The notes under the pieces are model-generated. The model made no database searches. It was given only the letters and a program-made list of their open reading frames with translations, and had not been told where the DNA came from. Positions 8,811-17,210 of a stretch of DNA of 64,000 nucleotides are shown here, piece after piece. This DNA comes from Pseudomonas sp. RSB 5.4 (GTDB taxonomy: Bacteria; Pseudomonadota; Gammaproteobacteria; Pseudomonadales; Pseudomonadaceae): the NCBI RefSeq assembly GCF_037126175.1, contig NZ_CP146986.1, positions 1-64,000 on the forward strand, given 5' to 3'. The translations under genes and the position numbers were made by a program. Position 1 is the first letter of the stretch, and each line of letters starts with the position of its first letter.

Positions 8811-11111
8811 ATGAACAAAAACCATGTTTCGCTGCAAAAAAATGCTGCGGCAGGACTCTTTAAAATGCTGGTCGTGCTGCCAGCATTTTTTTTTACCAGT
8901 GGGCATTCTTTTGCCGCCGTTATCGTCGATAACGGCAATACGCTGGATATCGATGCAAGCACACCGCTGAGCGACTATCTGGTACGCAACGCAAGTGTGC
9001 TGAACATCGCGGGGGCCACCACCCAGAGTCTGTCTGTCACGTCCGGATCAACGTTGAATATCAACGGCGCAACGGTCAATGCCGTCGGTGCGCGGGAGGG
9101 TATCCGCATAACCAACAGCACGGGAGATCTCACTCGCGCCATCGTGACCAGCGACTTTATGGGGCTGGCGGTCAATCGGTCTACCGGCTCGACCCTGGGC
9201 TCCACGGTCACTGCAACCGACAGTCAATTCAAGGGTGGGGAAATCGGTGCTCAGATCACCGGCTTGAGCACGCTCACGCTCATCAATAGTCAGGTGACGG
9301 GTACAGGGGCTGACAGTACCGGCCTGAGCATATTGGGGGGAGATGTACGCGCCTCCGCAAACACTGTTATCAGCGGCGACAAGACCGGGGTGGCGATGGG
9401 CAGGGATCCCTCGGGCCTGGGCAACAATTCACTGCGGCTCGACAACTCCAGTGTGGAAGGCCGCACCGGTGATGCGATTCTTGTGGACAGGGGCATCAAT
9501 GCCACCCTTGAGGTGTTGAACCAGTCCTCCCTGACGGGGGGCAACGGCAACGTGCTGACGGTTCAGGGCGCTTCCACCGCGGGCATGTCTGTCAGCGACA
9601 GCACGCTGCAAGGCAACGTCAACGTCATCGGCAACAGTACCGCCAATCTCACTTTCGATCAGGGCAACCTGAAGGGCGACGTGCTGGTCGAAAACGGTTC
9701 GACCGCCAACGTCACTCTGCAGAACAACTCGCAACTGACCGGCCGTCTCGACAATGTCAACGGCGTGACCGTCAACAGCGGTTCGAGCTGGACCCTGACC
9801 GGTAATGACAAGGTCGGAACACTCGCCATGAATGGCGGGACGGTGCGCTTTGTTGCGCAGGGTGTGCCGGATACGTTCTACGAGTTGAACGTCGGCACGC
9901 TGGCCGGCTCGCCGGATGGTTCCAGTACGTTCGAAATGAAGGGTAATTTCGCCACCGGTCAAAACGACTTCCTCAATGTCACGGGCGAAGCCAGCGGGCA
10001 ATTCGGATTGCTGGTGGCCGCTTCCGGTCTGGACGCGACGAACCCGCAACAGTTGACCCTGGTGCGCACCGCCGCCGGCGACGCGCAATTTGCCCTGAGA
10101 GGCGGGCATGTCGATCTGGGTACCTGGTCGTATGACCTCGCTCGGCGAGAAGTGGGGGAGGGCGGTACGGAATGGTTTCTCGACCCGACCACCAAGACCA
10201 TCAGCCCCGGGGCGAAATCGGTACTGGCGCTGTTTAACGCGCCGGTGACGCTGTTGTATGCCGAGGCGGCAACATTGCGCAGCCGCATGGGCGAGTTGCG
10301 TTTCAATGGGGGTGACACCGGCCTGTGGATGCGCACCTACGGCAACAAGTACAACATCAACGCCGCTTCCGGCGTGGGTTATCAGCAGACCCAGCAAGGG
10401 CTTTCTCTGGGGGCGGATACGCACCTGGGTGACAGTCTGTGGGTGGCCGGGATCATGGGTGGCCACAGCCATACCAACCTGGACGTCGCACAGGGAACTT
10501 CGGGTACGGTAGACAGCTACTATCTGGGCCCATACGTGACCTGGATGAACAAGCAGAGCGGTTACTACTTTGATGCGCTGCTCAAGTTCAACCGCTTTCA
10601 GAACGATACGAAAGTCGGCATGAGCGATGGCACGCGGGCCAAGGGCAGTTATGACAACTCCGGCATAAGCGCTTCGGCGGAGTTCGGGCGCCAGATCACC
10701 TTGGGCAACGGCTACTATATGGAGCCGTACGGCAAAGTGTCGACTGCGCTGATTCGTGGGCGCAGCTTTGACCTGGACAATGACATGCAGGCTGACGGTG
10801 ATCGCAGCCGCTCGGTGCTGGGGGAGGCGGGAACCACTGTGGGCCGCAACTTCAACATGGGCAATGGCATGGTCGCCCAGCCTTATGTGCGCGTTGCGGT
10901 GCAGCACGAGTTCATCAATAACAACCGCGTGACGGTCAACGCTGATAATCAGTTCAACAACGACTTGTCTGGCACCCGTGGTGTACTGGGAGCAGGCGTT
11001 GCAGTGGCATTGACCAAGGATCTGCAGGTGTATGCCGGTTACGACTACAGCCATGGCAAGTACATCGAGAAGCCGTATGACTTGAATGTCGGAGCGCGCT
11101 GGACCTGGTAA
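8811..11111 (+). CDS. Autotransporter (type Va), pertactin-like passenger plus beta-barrel, 766 aa
   Basis: The ATG at 8811 has AGGAAG upstream. Residues 1 to about 36 form a long signal peptide (charged start, FKMLVVLPAFFF core, HSFA-A cleavage). Residues 37 to about 350 are repetitive, rich in N, S, T and G ('LTGGNGNVLTVQG', 'STANLTFDQGNLKGDVLVE'), as in beta-helical passengers. About 350-460 resembles the pertactin-type domain ('LAGSPDGSSTFEMKGNFA'). The last 280 residues form the translocator barrel ('GLWMRTYGNKYN', 'GLSLGADTHLGDSLWVAGIMGGHS'), ending in the aromatic residue of 'ARWTW'. It should export its own passenger to the cell surface. It is the only protein among the Ig-family genes with an obvious export route, and a hairpin follows it. 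No protease or lipase motif was seen in the passenger, so an adhesin-like role is most likely. Confidence 0.92.
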   Translation: MNKNHVSLQKNAAAGLFKMLVVLPAFFFTSGHSFAAVIVDNGNTLDIDASTPLSDYLVRNASVLNIAGATTQSLSVTSGSTLNINGATVNAVGAREGIRITNSTGDLTRAIVTSDFMGLAVNRSTGSTLGSTVTATDSQFKGGEIGAQITGLSTLTLINSQVTGTGADSTGLSILGGDVRASANTVISGDKTGVAMGRDPSGLGNNSLRLDNSSVEGRTGDAILVDRGINATLEVLNQSSLTGGNGNVLTVQGASTAGMSVSDSTLQGNVNVIGNSTANLTFDQGNLKGDVLVENGSTANVTLQNNSQLTGRLDNVNGVTVNSGSSWTLTGNDKVGTLAMNGGTVRFVAQGVPDTFYELNVGTLAGSPDGSSTFEMKGNFATGQNDFLNVTGEASGQFGLLVAASGLDATNPQQLTLVRTAAGDAQFALRGGHVDLGTWSYDLARREVGEGGTEWFLDPTTKTISPGAKSVLALFNAPVTLLYAEAATLRSRMGELRFNGGDTGLWMRTYGNKYNINAASGVGYQQTQQGLSLGADTHLGDSLWVAGIMGGHSHTNLDVAQGTSGTVDSYYLGPYVTWMNKQSGYYFDALLKFNRFQNDTKVGMSDGTRAKGSYDNSGISASAEFGRQITLGNGYYMEPYGKVSTALIRGRSFDLDNDMQADGDRSRSVLGEAGTTVGRNFNMGNGMVAQPYVRVAVQHEFINNNRVTVNADNQFNNDLSGTRGVLGAGVAVALTKDLQVYAGYDYSHGKYIEKPYDLNVGARWTW

Positions 11112-11136
11112 GCCGCGTCATGATGTGAATACCTGA

Positions 11137-11164
11137 AAAACGCCTCGCACCTGCCGGGCGTTTT
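11137..11164 (+). terminator. Intrinsic terminator of the autotransporter gene
   Basis: Stem AAAACGCC / GGCGTTTT with a 12-nt loop, followed by T, 25 bp after the stop codon. Confidence 0.75.
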
Positions 11165-11226
11165 TCTGTGCTGGCCTGCAGGGCAACCCGCTGTCCGGGC
11201 CGGCGGGTTGACCTGACGCCTGCGAC

Positions 11227-12720
11227 TCAGGTGAATCGCAACACCTTGATTTCCTGATGCCCGGACTCATGCGTGCCCCGCCAGTGCGGCCCGTCACGGG
11301 AAACGCGGTAGAACAGATTCAGTGCACCGTTCTCTAGCACCCGCAGATGTTTTCCCGGCACGTACAAGGTCACGAGATGATTTTCCACGTCCTGCGGGCT
11401 GACGATGTGCCGAGCCTCATACAAGTAGGGAATGCCATTGGCCTTGGTGCCCAGCCAGGCCATGTCGACGATATCGTCCGTGGTCATGCCCGGGTACTGA
11501 ATGTTCACGGTGGCCGATGTGATATCGGCGCTCACCGTATTGCCCGCGGCTTCGCTCAAGACCGGCGCTGGGATCCGGCCTTCCACGCTGGCGAGTTCGT
11601 GCCTGGAGGGGAGCGCAGAGCCGTCGTCCTTTTTGTAGCGCACATACGATACGTCTGCGGTTCCCATGGCAATCGCCCGAACCTGCGCATTCGGAATCTG
11701 AAACATGAGGATGCTGGGGACGCTTTCCACCCTCTGGGATTGTCGGTTGGGCAACGGGGCACCGGTGGGTGGTGTGCCTACCCAGGTCATGGTGACGGTG
11801 TCACCCACCTGGAAATCGCTGGTGGAGGCGCGAACATGCACGTTGACATCGCGATTGTTCAATTTGTCGAGATCAATGATGCCGTTGACTGACTCCTGGA
11901 TAATCGGCTCATCCAGCTGCCGGATTCCGGACATGACTTTGACTGTAGTCCTCAGCGACCACTTCTCGGAGTGGTTGAATAGCTCGTCATGGATCCCGTA
12001 CTGCACCACCTGCGCGTTGCCGTCGCCACCGGCCACGATATCGTCCTGGTGTGCGGTGATCACGATAGGTGCCTTGCCGGCGGCCTCATCGGCGCTGACG
12101 GTATGCGGTGGCAACAACGCATTGCCCCATTGCACCTGGATAACGTCGCGCACGGCGATGTTCGGGTAGGGAGGAATAACCATCGGCACACCCTTGGCTG
12201 CCCAAACCGCATCCACACCGTTAACGATGACGTCGCGCGGCAGCTGCACGATGTGCAATTTTGAATGTCCGGGCAAATGGGGCTCATCGTCTTTGCCGCC
12301 CGGCAGATCCAGCTTCACCAGTATTCGCAAGGGCGTGGCGGGCTCGTCGGGGCTGGTGCTGCCTGCGCGGGTCAGTATGTAGTAGACCTCGTCGGCCCAG
12401 CCGGGAAGGATGTTCGTCACAGGCAGGAAGAAAAACACCGGTTGGTTGCTGCCGTCTTCGTCATCCTGCAGCACCCGGGTAAAGATCTTGTGGTCCTTGC
12501 CCCAATAGATATCGAGCGTGTCACCTTTGCGCATGGGTTCGGCGTAGGCATCGACGGCGCAGAACAAACCGTCGGGAAACTGGTAGTAGGTTTTGCAGTT
12601 GATACCGCCGTCCCCATCGACGATCGGTTCTATCATGGCCGAAATCCGCAAGGGACGCAGTTTCAGCCCCGGAATTTCAGTCTGCAAGCGTGGAAACAGG
12701 AAGGAGTGAAAGTGCGTCAT
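11227..12720 (-). CDS. Ig-like modular protein, 497 aa, function unknown
   Basis: The shortest complete protein with the same N-terminal architecture as 17211-21215: an N-terminal module ('GGINCKTYYQFPDGLFCAVDAYAEPMRKGDTLDIYWG'-type, quoted in part), a second module with 'LVKLDLPGGKDDE' and 'GHSKLHIVQLP' (paralogue 'YVKLELPAGQDID', 'SHSNLFMYIPP'), then modules beginning 'LDEPIIQESVNG' and 'IPAPVLSEAAGN'. It ends after four or five modules with no extra C-terminal domain. The ATG at 12720 has GAGG about 9 nt upstream. A LuxR-type box lies 82 bp before the start. It lies directly downstream of the halovibrin genes but has its own box, so it is probably a separate transcription unit. No signal peptide is visible. 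Confidence 0.82.
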   Translation of the reverse strand: MTHFHSFLFPRLQTEIPGLKLRPLRISAMIEPIVDGDGGINCKTYYQFPDGLFCAVDAYAEPMRKGDTLDIYWGKDHKIFTRVLQDDEDGSNQPVFFFLPVTNILPGWADEVYYILTRAGSTSPDEPATPLRILVKLDLPGGKDDEPHLPGHSKLHIVQLPRDVIVNGVDAVWAAKGVPMVIPPYPNIAVRDVIQVQWGNALLPPHTVSADEAAGKAPIVITAHQDDIVAGGDGNAQVVQYGIHDELFNHSEKWSLRTTVKVMSGIRQLDEPIIQESVNGIIDLDKLNNRDVNVHVRASTSDFQVGDTVTMTWVGTPPTGAPLPNRQSQRVESVPSILMFQIPNAQVRAIAMGTADVSYVRYKKDDGSALPSRHELASVEGRIPAPVLSEAAGNTVSADITSATVNIQYPGMTTDDIVDMAWLGTKANGIPYLYEARHIVSPQDVENHLVTLYVPGKHLRVLENGALNLFYRVSRDGPHWRGTHESGHQEIKVLRFT

Positions 12721-12801
12721 GACGAAAAACCTCAGCGAAGGACAGGTGGCTCTGCCAGGAGGGCGTTGTTTGATTGGGCCTGATGTGGCGAGTGTTGCCT
12801 A

Positions 12802-12817
12802 CTGTCAGAAATAACAG
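12802..12817 (-). promoter_or_regulatory. LuxR-type box upstream of the 12720 gene
   Basis: In gene sense: CTGTTATTTCTGACAG inside ACCTGTTATTTCTGACAGTA, followed by GGCAAC. The 20-bp core is identical to the copy before the 21215 gene. The surrounding 165-bp gap (12721-12885) holds nothing else recognised. Confidence 0.65.
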
Positions 12818-12885
12818 GTATGCCCGGGTTTTCGATGAGCGGTCATGCGCTACAGATGCAAGCCATGGCTTGATCCCTCAAGTTG

Positions 12886-14487
12886 TCAGAGATCCGGCGT
12901 GATCAACATGCTCGCGGGCCTACCGGGGGCGTTCTGGTCGGCGGGGTTGTATCGGAAGACCTGGTCAGCCGTCGCTTCGAGGTCAACCAGAACAATGGGC
13001 AAGAAGCGTCCGGTGCTCCGGAAATAGTCGCGTTGGGCGAACTGCGCCTGTGCCAGCCCGTTTGCGTTGTAGTGCGCCTTGAGGCTGTAATAGAACGCTT
13101 CCAACGGGATTTTCAGCGGAATGTCCTGCGGCCAGGTCTGGATCATCACCTCGTTCCAGCCATCGCCATTGGGCGCTGTCGGGCGCACATCGATGTTCAG
13201 TTGGAACTGCGCCGGGTCGATGTTGAACGCACAACTGCTGCGTGGTGCGCTGGCATATCGAGTTGCCCAAGCCTGCACAGTGGTGATACCCAGCTCATCA
13301 CACAGGTCGCCGCGTATGCGGCAGGTGTCCTGAGGGCGGCTGGTGCCGCCATCGAAGGGATAGGCACACATCACGTTCAAGGGGTGGGCCGCCGGGGCAA
13401 AGCTTTCACGAATCAGAAAGCCTTGTGAGTAAACCGGCTTGGTCAGTCCCGCATCCCGGCGTAGATAGGTGAAGGAAACACCGCCGTTGCCCACCGACCC
13501 AGGGCTGGGATTCCACATGTGAAAAGCTGCAGAAGCCTGGGATCCACGCAACAGAACGCCATTGCAGAAGTAAGCGGTTTTACCGGCCTGACAGGTCGGT
13601 GATATGTGTTCATACCGCGCATTCAACCGCGAAGCCACCTGATAGCCGATGTACAACTGATCCTGCTGATCGAAGCCGAACACCGCACCGGGTGGCTGGT
13701 GCAGATCCATGCGCAGGACCGGCAACCAGTCCCCGGTGGCATTGAAATAATCACGCTGATCCTTCTGTGCGCCGAGCAATGCGCCGGTTTGCGTGGTGTC
13801 GTAAAACAGCGCTTGTATCGGCATCTGCTTGGGGGCAGTGGCGTCCCAGTTTTTGATCTGCACCAGGTTGGGTTTCACAGCCCAGGTGCCACCGAGGCGC
13901 TGGTGGGCGATGAGGCTGGCCTTGAACAGCACTGGCACCTGGCTGCTGAGCGAGCATTGCTTGTCAGGTTGCAGGTTTTGTTGCTGGAAGTGCGCGATCC
14001 AGCCCTGCGCATCGCTGACGCCTTGGGCGGCGCACGAAGAGGGATCCGCTTCGGCGTGGGCGGCTGCCATTGCACCACAGCCGAAGGCGGGGCGGGTACC
14101 CGTCATGACAAACGCAAACGGATAGGCGCACAACACTTCGAGCGCTTTGCCCTGGCCGATGGCGGTGAAGCTGTCGCTGAACACCACGCCGCTTTTCTGG
14201 GCCAGCGCCTGGGTGCCGAGGTCGGCGCGCAGGTAACTGAAACTTTCCGCGCCGAGCTGGGTAGAGGTTGCGTCGTGCTGCCAGAACTCGCCGGCCTCGG
14301 GGCTGCCGCGCACCAATACGCCACTGCAGAAGTACGCCGGGTGATCGCCCACGCATGCGGCCGTGGTGTTCTGGTAGCGGGTGTTGAGCAGTTTGGCCAC
14401 TTCCGGGCCGGTAGCGGCGACGGCCAGGCTGTTGAGCAGCCAAAGCGCGAGCAGCAGTTGTTTGAGTAACGAAATCGGAGTGTTCAT
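12886..14487 (-). CDS. Halovibrin (HvnA)-like secreted protein, 533 aa
   Basis: Resembles the HvnA/halovibrin family; the Vibrio fischeri founder was reported as a secreted NAD-glycohydrolase, but the activity of Pseudomonas members is not established to my knowledge. A Sec signal peptide covers about residues 1-25 (LLKQLLLALWLLNSLAVA-A). The mature protein has two homologous halves, starting 'LLNTRYQNTTAACVGDHPAY' and 'RLNARYEHISPTCQAGKTAY'. Each carries 'YFC.GVL.RG', a 'F.YLR.D' stretch, 'LCAYPF/MCAYPF' and a 'P.EAFYY' or 'P.QALFYD' strand, with paired cysteines typical of an exported disulfide-bonded protein. The start overlaps the stop of the upstream paralogue by 4 nt (ATGA), so translation is coupled. 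Its N-terminal half is nearly identical in DNA to that of the paralogue. Confidence 0.7.
   Translation of the reverse strand: MNTPISLLKQLLLALWLLNSLAVAATGPEVAKLLNTRYQNTTAACVGDHPAYFCSGVLVRGSPEAGEFWQHDATSTQLGAESFSYLRADLGTQALAQKSGVVFSDSFTAIGQGKALEVLCAYPFAFVMTGTRPAFGCGAMAAAHAEADPSSCAAQGVSDAQGWIAHFQQQNLQPDKQCSLSSQVPVLFKASLIAHQRLGGTWAVKPNLVQIKNWDATAPKQMPIQALFYDTTQTGALLGAQKDQRDYFNATGDWLPVLRMDLHQPPGAVFGFDQQDQLYIGYQVASRLNARYEHISPTCQAGKTAYFCNGVLLRGSQASAAFHMWNPSPGSVGNGGVSFTYLRRDAGLTKPVYSQGFLIRESFAPAAHPLNVMCAYPFDGGTSRPQDTCRIRGDLCDELGITTVQAWATRYASAPRSSCAFNIDPAQFQLNIDVRPTAPNGDGWNEVMIQTWPQDIPLKIPLEAFYYSLKAHYNANGLAQAQFAQRDYFRSTGRFLPIVLVDLEATADQVFRYNPADQNAPGRPASMLITPDL
14077..14416 (-). repeat. Near-identical segment shared by the two HvnA-like genes (copy 1; copy 2 at 15735-16074)
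   Basis: The two stretches, offset by 1658 bp, differ at only a few positions over about 340 bp (seen near 14123, 14129 and 14269), including silent sites. Flanking coding sequence is much more diverged. This points to recent gene conversion or a recent partial duplication. Confidence 0.8.
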
Positions 14488-16133
14488 TTGTAATACCCCA
14501 AGGTCGCCGCGTGTCGTGTGGGGGAATGTGAGGCGTTGAGCGGTTTCTGCAGGAGATTCTGGGAAACACTTTGATCGGCGGGGTCGTAGGTGAATTCATG
14601 ACCTGTTTCTGCCGCGAGATTCAAATGCACAACGGGCAGAAAACGACCGGTCTGCTGAAAGAAGTCCTGCTGAAAAAAAGCCGCATTGGCCTTTCCCGAG
14701 GCCGCGATATAGAAAAATGCCTCAAGGGGAAGTCGATCTCCAAAGTCTTGGGGCCACGAAGCAATGACGACCTCGTTGTGCTGGGTCTGGTCGGTTGCAT
14801 TCAAAAAAGAGCGCGCCACGACGCTCTGCTCAAACTGCTCCGTACTGCTGTTGAAGCTGCAACCGGTACTCTTGTGAGAGAGCGTATAAAACAGTGCTAC
14901 CCATTGCTGGCCGCTGTTGATGCCCTGTTCGTCGCACGGCCTGCTGCGCACCGGGTCGAGACTATGCTCGTTACAACCCGCTGATCTGAAGTCGGTTCCA
15001 CCATCAAAGGGGAACGCGCAGCGCAGCGTGAGAGGGTAAGCAGCAGGGGCCGCCAGTTCCTTCATGATCAAGCCCTGGTTCTTGCCATAGACGAGCCTGG
15101 ATGCATAAACATCGGAACGCAGGTAGGAGAACGCCACTGCGTTTCGCAAGGTGGAGCCCGGGCTGGGATTCCACGCATGAAACGCTGGCGATGCATCGGT
15201 GATACGTATCAACACGCCATTGCAGTTATACGCAGCGGTATCTCCTTGACAAGCGGGGGACGTATCGGCATACCGCGCATTCAATCGCGAAGCCACCTGA
15301 TACCCGATGTACAACTGATCCTGCTGGTTGAAACCGAATACCGCGCCGGAGGGCTGCTGCAGGTTCATGCGCAGGATCGGCAGCCAGTCCCCGGTGGCGG
15401 CGAAGTAGTCACGCTGATCCTTTTGCGCACCCAGCAATGAGCCGGTTTGAAGCACATCATAAAACAGCGCTTGTATCGGCATCTGTTTCGGCGCGGCGGC
15501 GTCCCAGTTTTTGATCTGCAGCAGGTTTGGCCGGGCTGCCCAGGTAGCGTCGAGGCCTTCATGGGCAGTGAGGCTGGCCTTGAACAGGGTCGGTGCATGA
15601 CTGCTGAGCGAACATTGTCTGTCCGGTTGCAGGCCTTGTTGCTGGAAGTGCGCCATCCAGCTCGGAGCATCCGTGACACCTTGCGCGGCGCAGGAGGAAG
15701 GATCCGGCTCGGCGCCTTTGGTTGAGTTCGAGCCACAGCCGAAGGCGGGGCGGGTACCCGTCATGACAAACGCAAACGGATAGGCGCATAACACGTCGAG
15801 CGCTTTGCCCTGGCCGATGGCGGTGAAGCTGTCGCTGAACACCACGCCGCTTTTCTGGGCCAGCGCCTGGGTGCCGAGGTCGGCGCGCAGGTAACTGAAA
15901 CTTTCCGCGCCGAGCTGGGTAGAGGTAGCGTCGTGCTGCCAGAACTCGCCGGCCTCGGGGCTGCCGCGCACCAATACGCCACTGCAGAAGTACGCCGGGT
16001 GATCGCCCACGCATGCGGCCGTGGTGTTCTGGTAGCGGGTGTTGAGCAGTTTGGCCACTTCCGGGCCGGTGGCGGCCACAGCCAGGTTGTTGAACAGCCA
16101 GAGGGCGAGCATCAACACTTTGTTCAATGCCAT
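14484..16133 (-). CDS. Halovibrin (HvnA)-like secreted protein, 549 aa, tandem paralogue
   Basis: Same architecture as the next gene downstream: signal peptide (LMLALWLFNNLAVA-A) and two HvnA-like halves, the second starting 'RLNARYADTSPACQGDTAAY' with 'RPCDEQGINSGQQWVALF' and 'VIASWPQDFGDRLPLEAFFY'. The first half is almost the same protein as in 12886-14487, while the second halves differ much more, so the pair diverged C-terminally or was homogenised N-terminally. It starts 47 bp after the stop of the Ig/Big2 gene and runs into the next gene with a 4-nt overlap. This supports one operon from 21215 to 12886. Extracellular location is inferred from the signal peptide and cysteines. Confidence 0.7.
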   Translation of the reverse strand: MALNKVLMLALWLFNNLAVAATGPEVAKLLNTRYQNTTAACVGDHPAYFCSGVLVRGSPEAGEFWQHDATSTQLGAESFSYLRADLGTQALAQKSGVVFSDSFTAIGQGKALDVLCAYPFAFVMTGTRPAFGCGSNSTKGAEPDPSSCAAQGVTDAPSWMAHFQQQGLQPDRQCSLSSHAPTLFKASLTAHEGLDATWAARPNLLQIKNWDAAAPKQMPIQALFYDVLQTGSLLGAQKDQRDYFAATGDWLPILRMNLQQPSGAVFGFNQQDQLYIGYQVASRLNARYADTSPACQGDTAAYNCNGVLIRITDASPAFHAWNPSPGSTLRNAVAFSYLRSDVYASRLVYGKNQGLIMKELAAPAAYPLTLRCAFPFDGGTDFRSAGCNEHSLDPVRSRPCDEQGINSGQQWVALFYTLSHKSTGCSFNSSTEQFEQSVVARSFLNATDQTQHNEVVIASWPQDFGDRLPLEAFFYIAASGKANAAFFQQDFFQQTGRFLPVVHLNLAAETGHEFTYDPADQSVSQNLLQKPLNASHSPTRHAATLGYYK

Positions 16134-16180
16134 GGTCGTGTCCTTGACGAGGGGGCTGCGTCGTCCAGAAGGAATCCACT

Positions 16181-17128
16181 TCAGTCGCGTTTGATACCGA
16201 CGGCCTGGTGAAAGGTGCCGATGTCATCACCACTGGCATTTTCGTTGTCGTCCGAACCGTTCAGGTCATAAGACCAGGCGGTCCCCGCGCCAAGTTCGTC
16301 CCCGGTCCAGACCGGGTAATCCAGCCAGCCAAGGTATTCGGCCACTTGACCACTATTGGGGTAATACAGTGACCAGAAGCGTTTGATCTGGGCCAGCGAG
16401 ACGGGCAGCACTTTGGCTTGCATGCAGAGAACCTTCATGCCCTCCCAGTCGGCGTTGTGAGTGAGGAAGTGCAGCTCCAGAATTCCCTTGATTGTCAGTT
16501 CGTAACGCTGGGCCTGGTTCAGGGTATCGGTCGCGGTGATCGTGCACGTTCCGTTGCGCACCGCAGTGACCTCGCCTGATGCTGAATGGATGGTTGCAAT
16601 GCTTTCATCACTGCAGCTGTACACGTAGGGAGCCGTGCCCCAATTGGCTTCCCGGGTCATGCGTGTGTACGCAGGCGTTTCCCTGGGCGGCTTGTTGACC
16701 GAGGCCAAGTAGTTTTTGCTGCTCAGATCCAGGGTCGCAGCACTTTCGAAAGGGGCTTTGAGCAGCAAATCCAGTGTCAGCGATTCCTCGCGCAGGGTTC
16801 GAGCCAAGTTTTTGTTTTTCTTGTTCCTGATCGTGTCCGGCGCGCGCTCCACTTCGTAACGAATGGGCAAAATATTGTTGTCGTTGGCGATGAACTCTTT
16901 CGCGAGAACAACAAACTCCACATCTTCGCCCACTGCGCTCTTACCGATGGGAATGTCGTCGGTGTAGTGGTCGCCGACAAAGAGGTAGACCCAGTCACGA
17001 TAGGCCATGTCGTCGTAGGGGGTGATGCGCACCGTGGCGCCTCGGGCCGGAATCGTTTCAGGATCGAGTACGCCATCTGGAGCCTCGTCCACTGAAGGCG
17101 CATTGAGTGTGAGAGCGTTGGCAGGCAT
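16181..17128 (-). CDS. Ig-module plus Big_2-like protein, 315 aa, function unknown
   Basis: Three parts are visible. Residues 1 to about 100 form one family module ('LNAPSVDEAPDGVLDPETIP', 'YRDWVYLFVGDHY'), the 'API.EA..G.LDP' type seen in the larger paralogues. Residues about 135-215 look like a Big_2 Ig-fold ('YSCSDESIATIHSASGEVTA', 'NGTCTITATD'). The last 100 residues ('FLTHNADWEGMKVLCMQAK', 'FWSLYYPNSGQVAEYLGWLD', 'AWSYDLNGSDDNENASGDD') form a domain I do not recognise; the left-edge Ig gene enters a similar Big_2-like segment before leaving the window. ATG 17128 has AGGTGA upstream. It lies 82 bp after the RCC1-type gene and 47 bp before the first HvnA-like gene, most likely in the same operon. 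No signal peptide. Confidence 0.75.
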   Translation of the reverse strand: MPANALTLNAPSVDEAPDGVLDPETIPARGATVRITPYDDMAYRDWVYLFVGDHYTDDIPIGKSAVGEDVEFVVLAKEFIANDNNILPIRYEVERAPDTIRNKKNKNLARTLREESLTLDLLLKAPFESAATLDLSSKNYLASVNKPPRETPAYTRMTREANWGTAPYVYSCSDESIATIHSASGEVTAVRNGTCTITATDTLNQAQRYELTIKGILELHFLTHNADWEGMKVLCMQAKVLPVSLAQIKRFWSLYYPNSGQVAEYLGWLDYPVWTGDELGAGTAWSYDLNGSDDNENASGDDIGTFHQAVGIKRD

Positions 17129-17210
17129 GGTTTCACCTATTGAGCAGCAGTTGTCGGCGCTTGCGTAGAAGCGCCGGGCAACATGAGTTGAAAGGTCGCC
17201 GGAGTCGGGG

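Noticed and set aside
9429-11054. Minus-strand open frame of 541 codons
   Set aside because: Antisense shadow of the autotransporter gene, whose signal peptide and barrel are clear.
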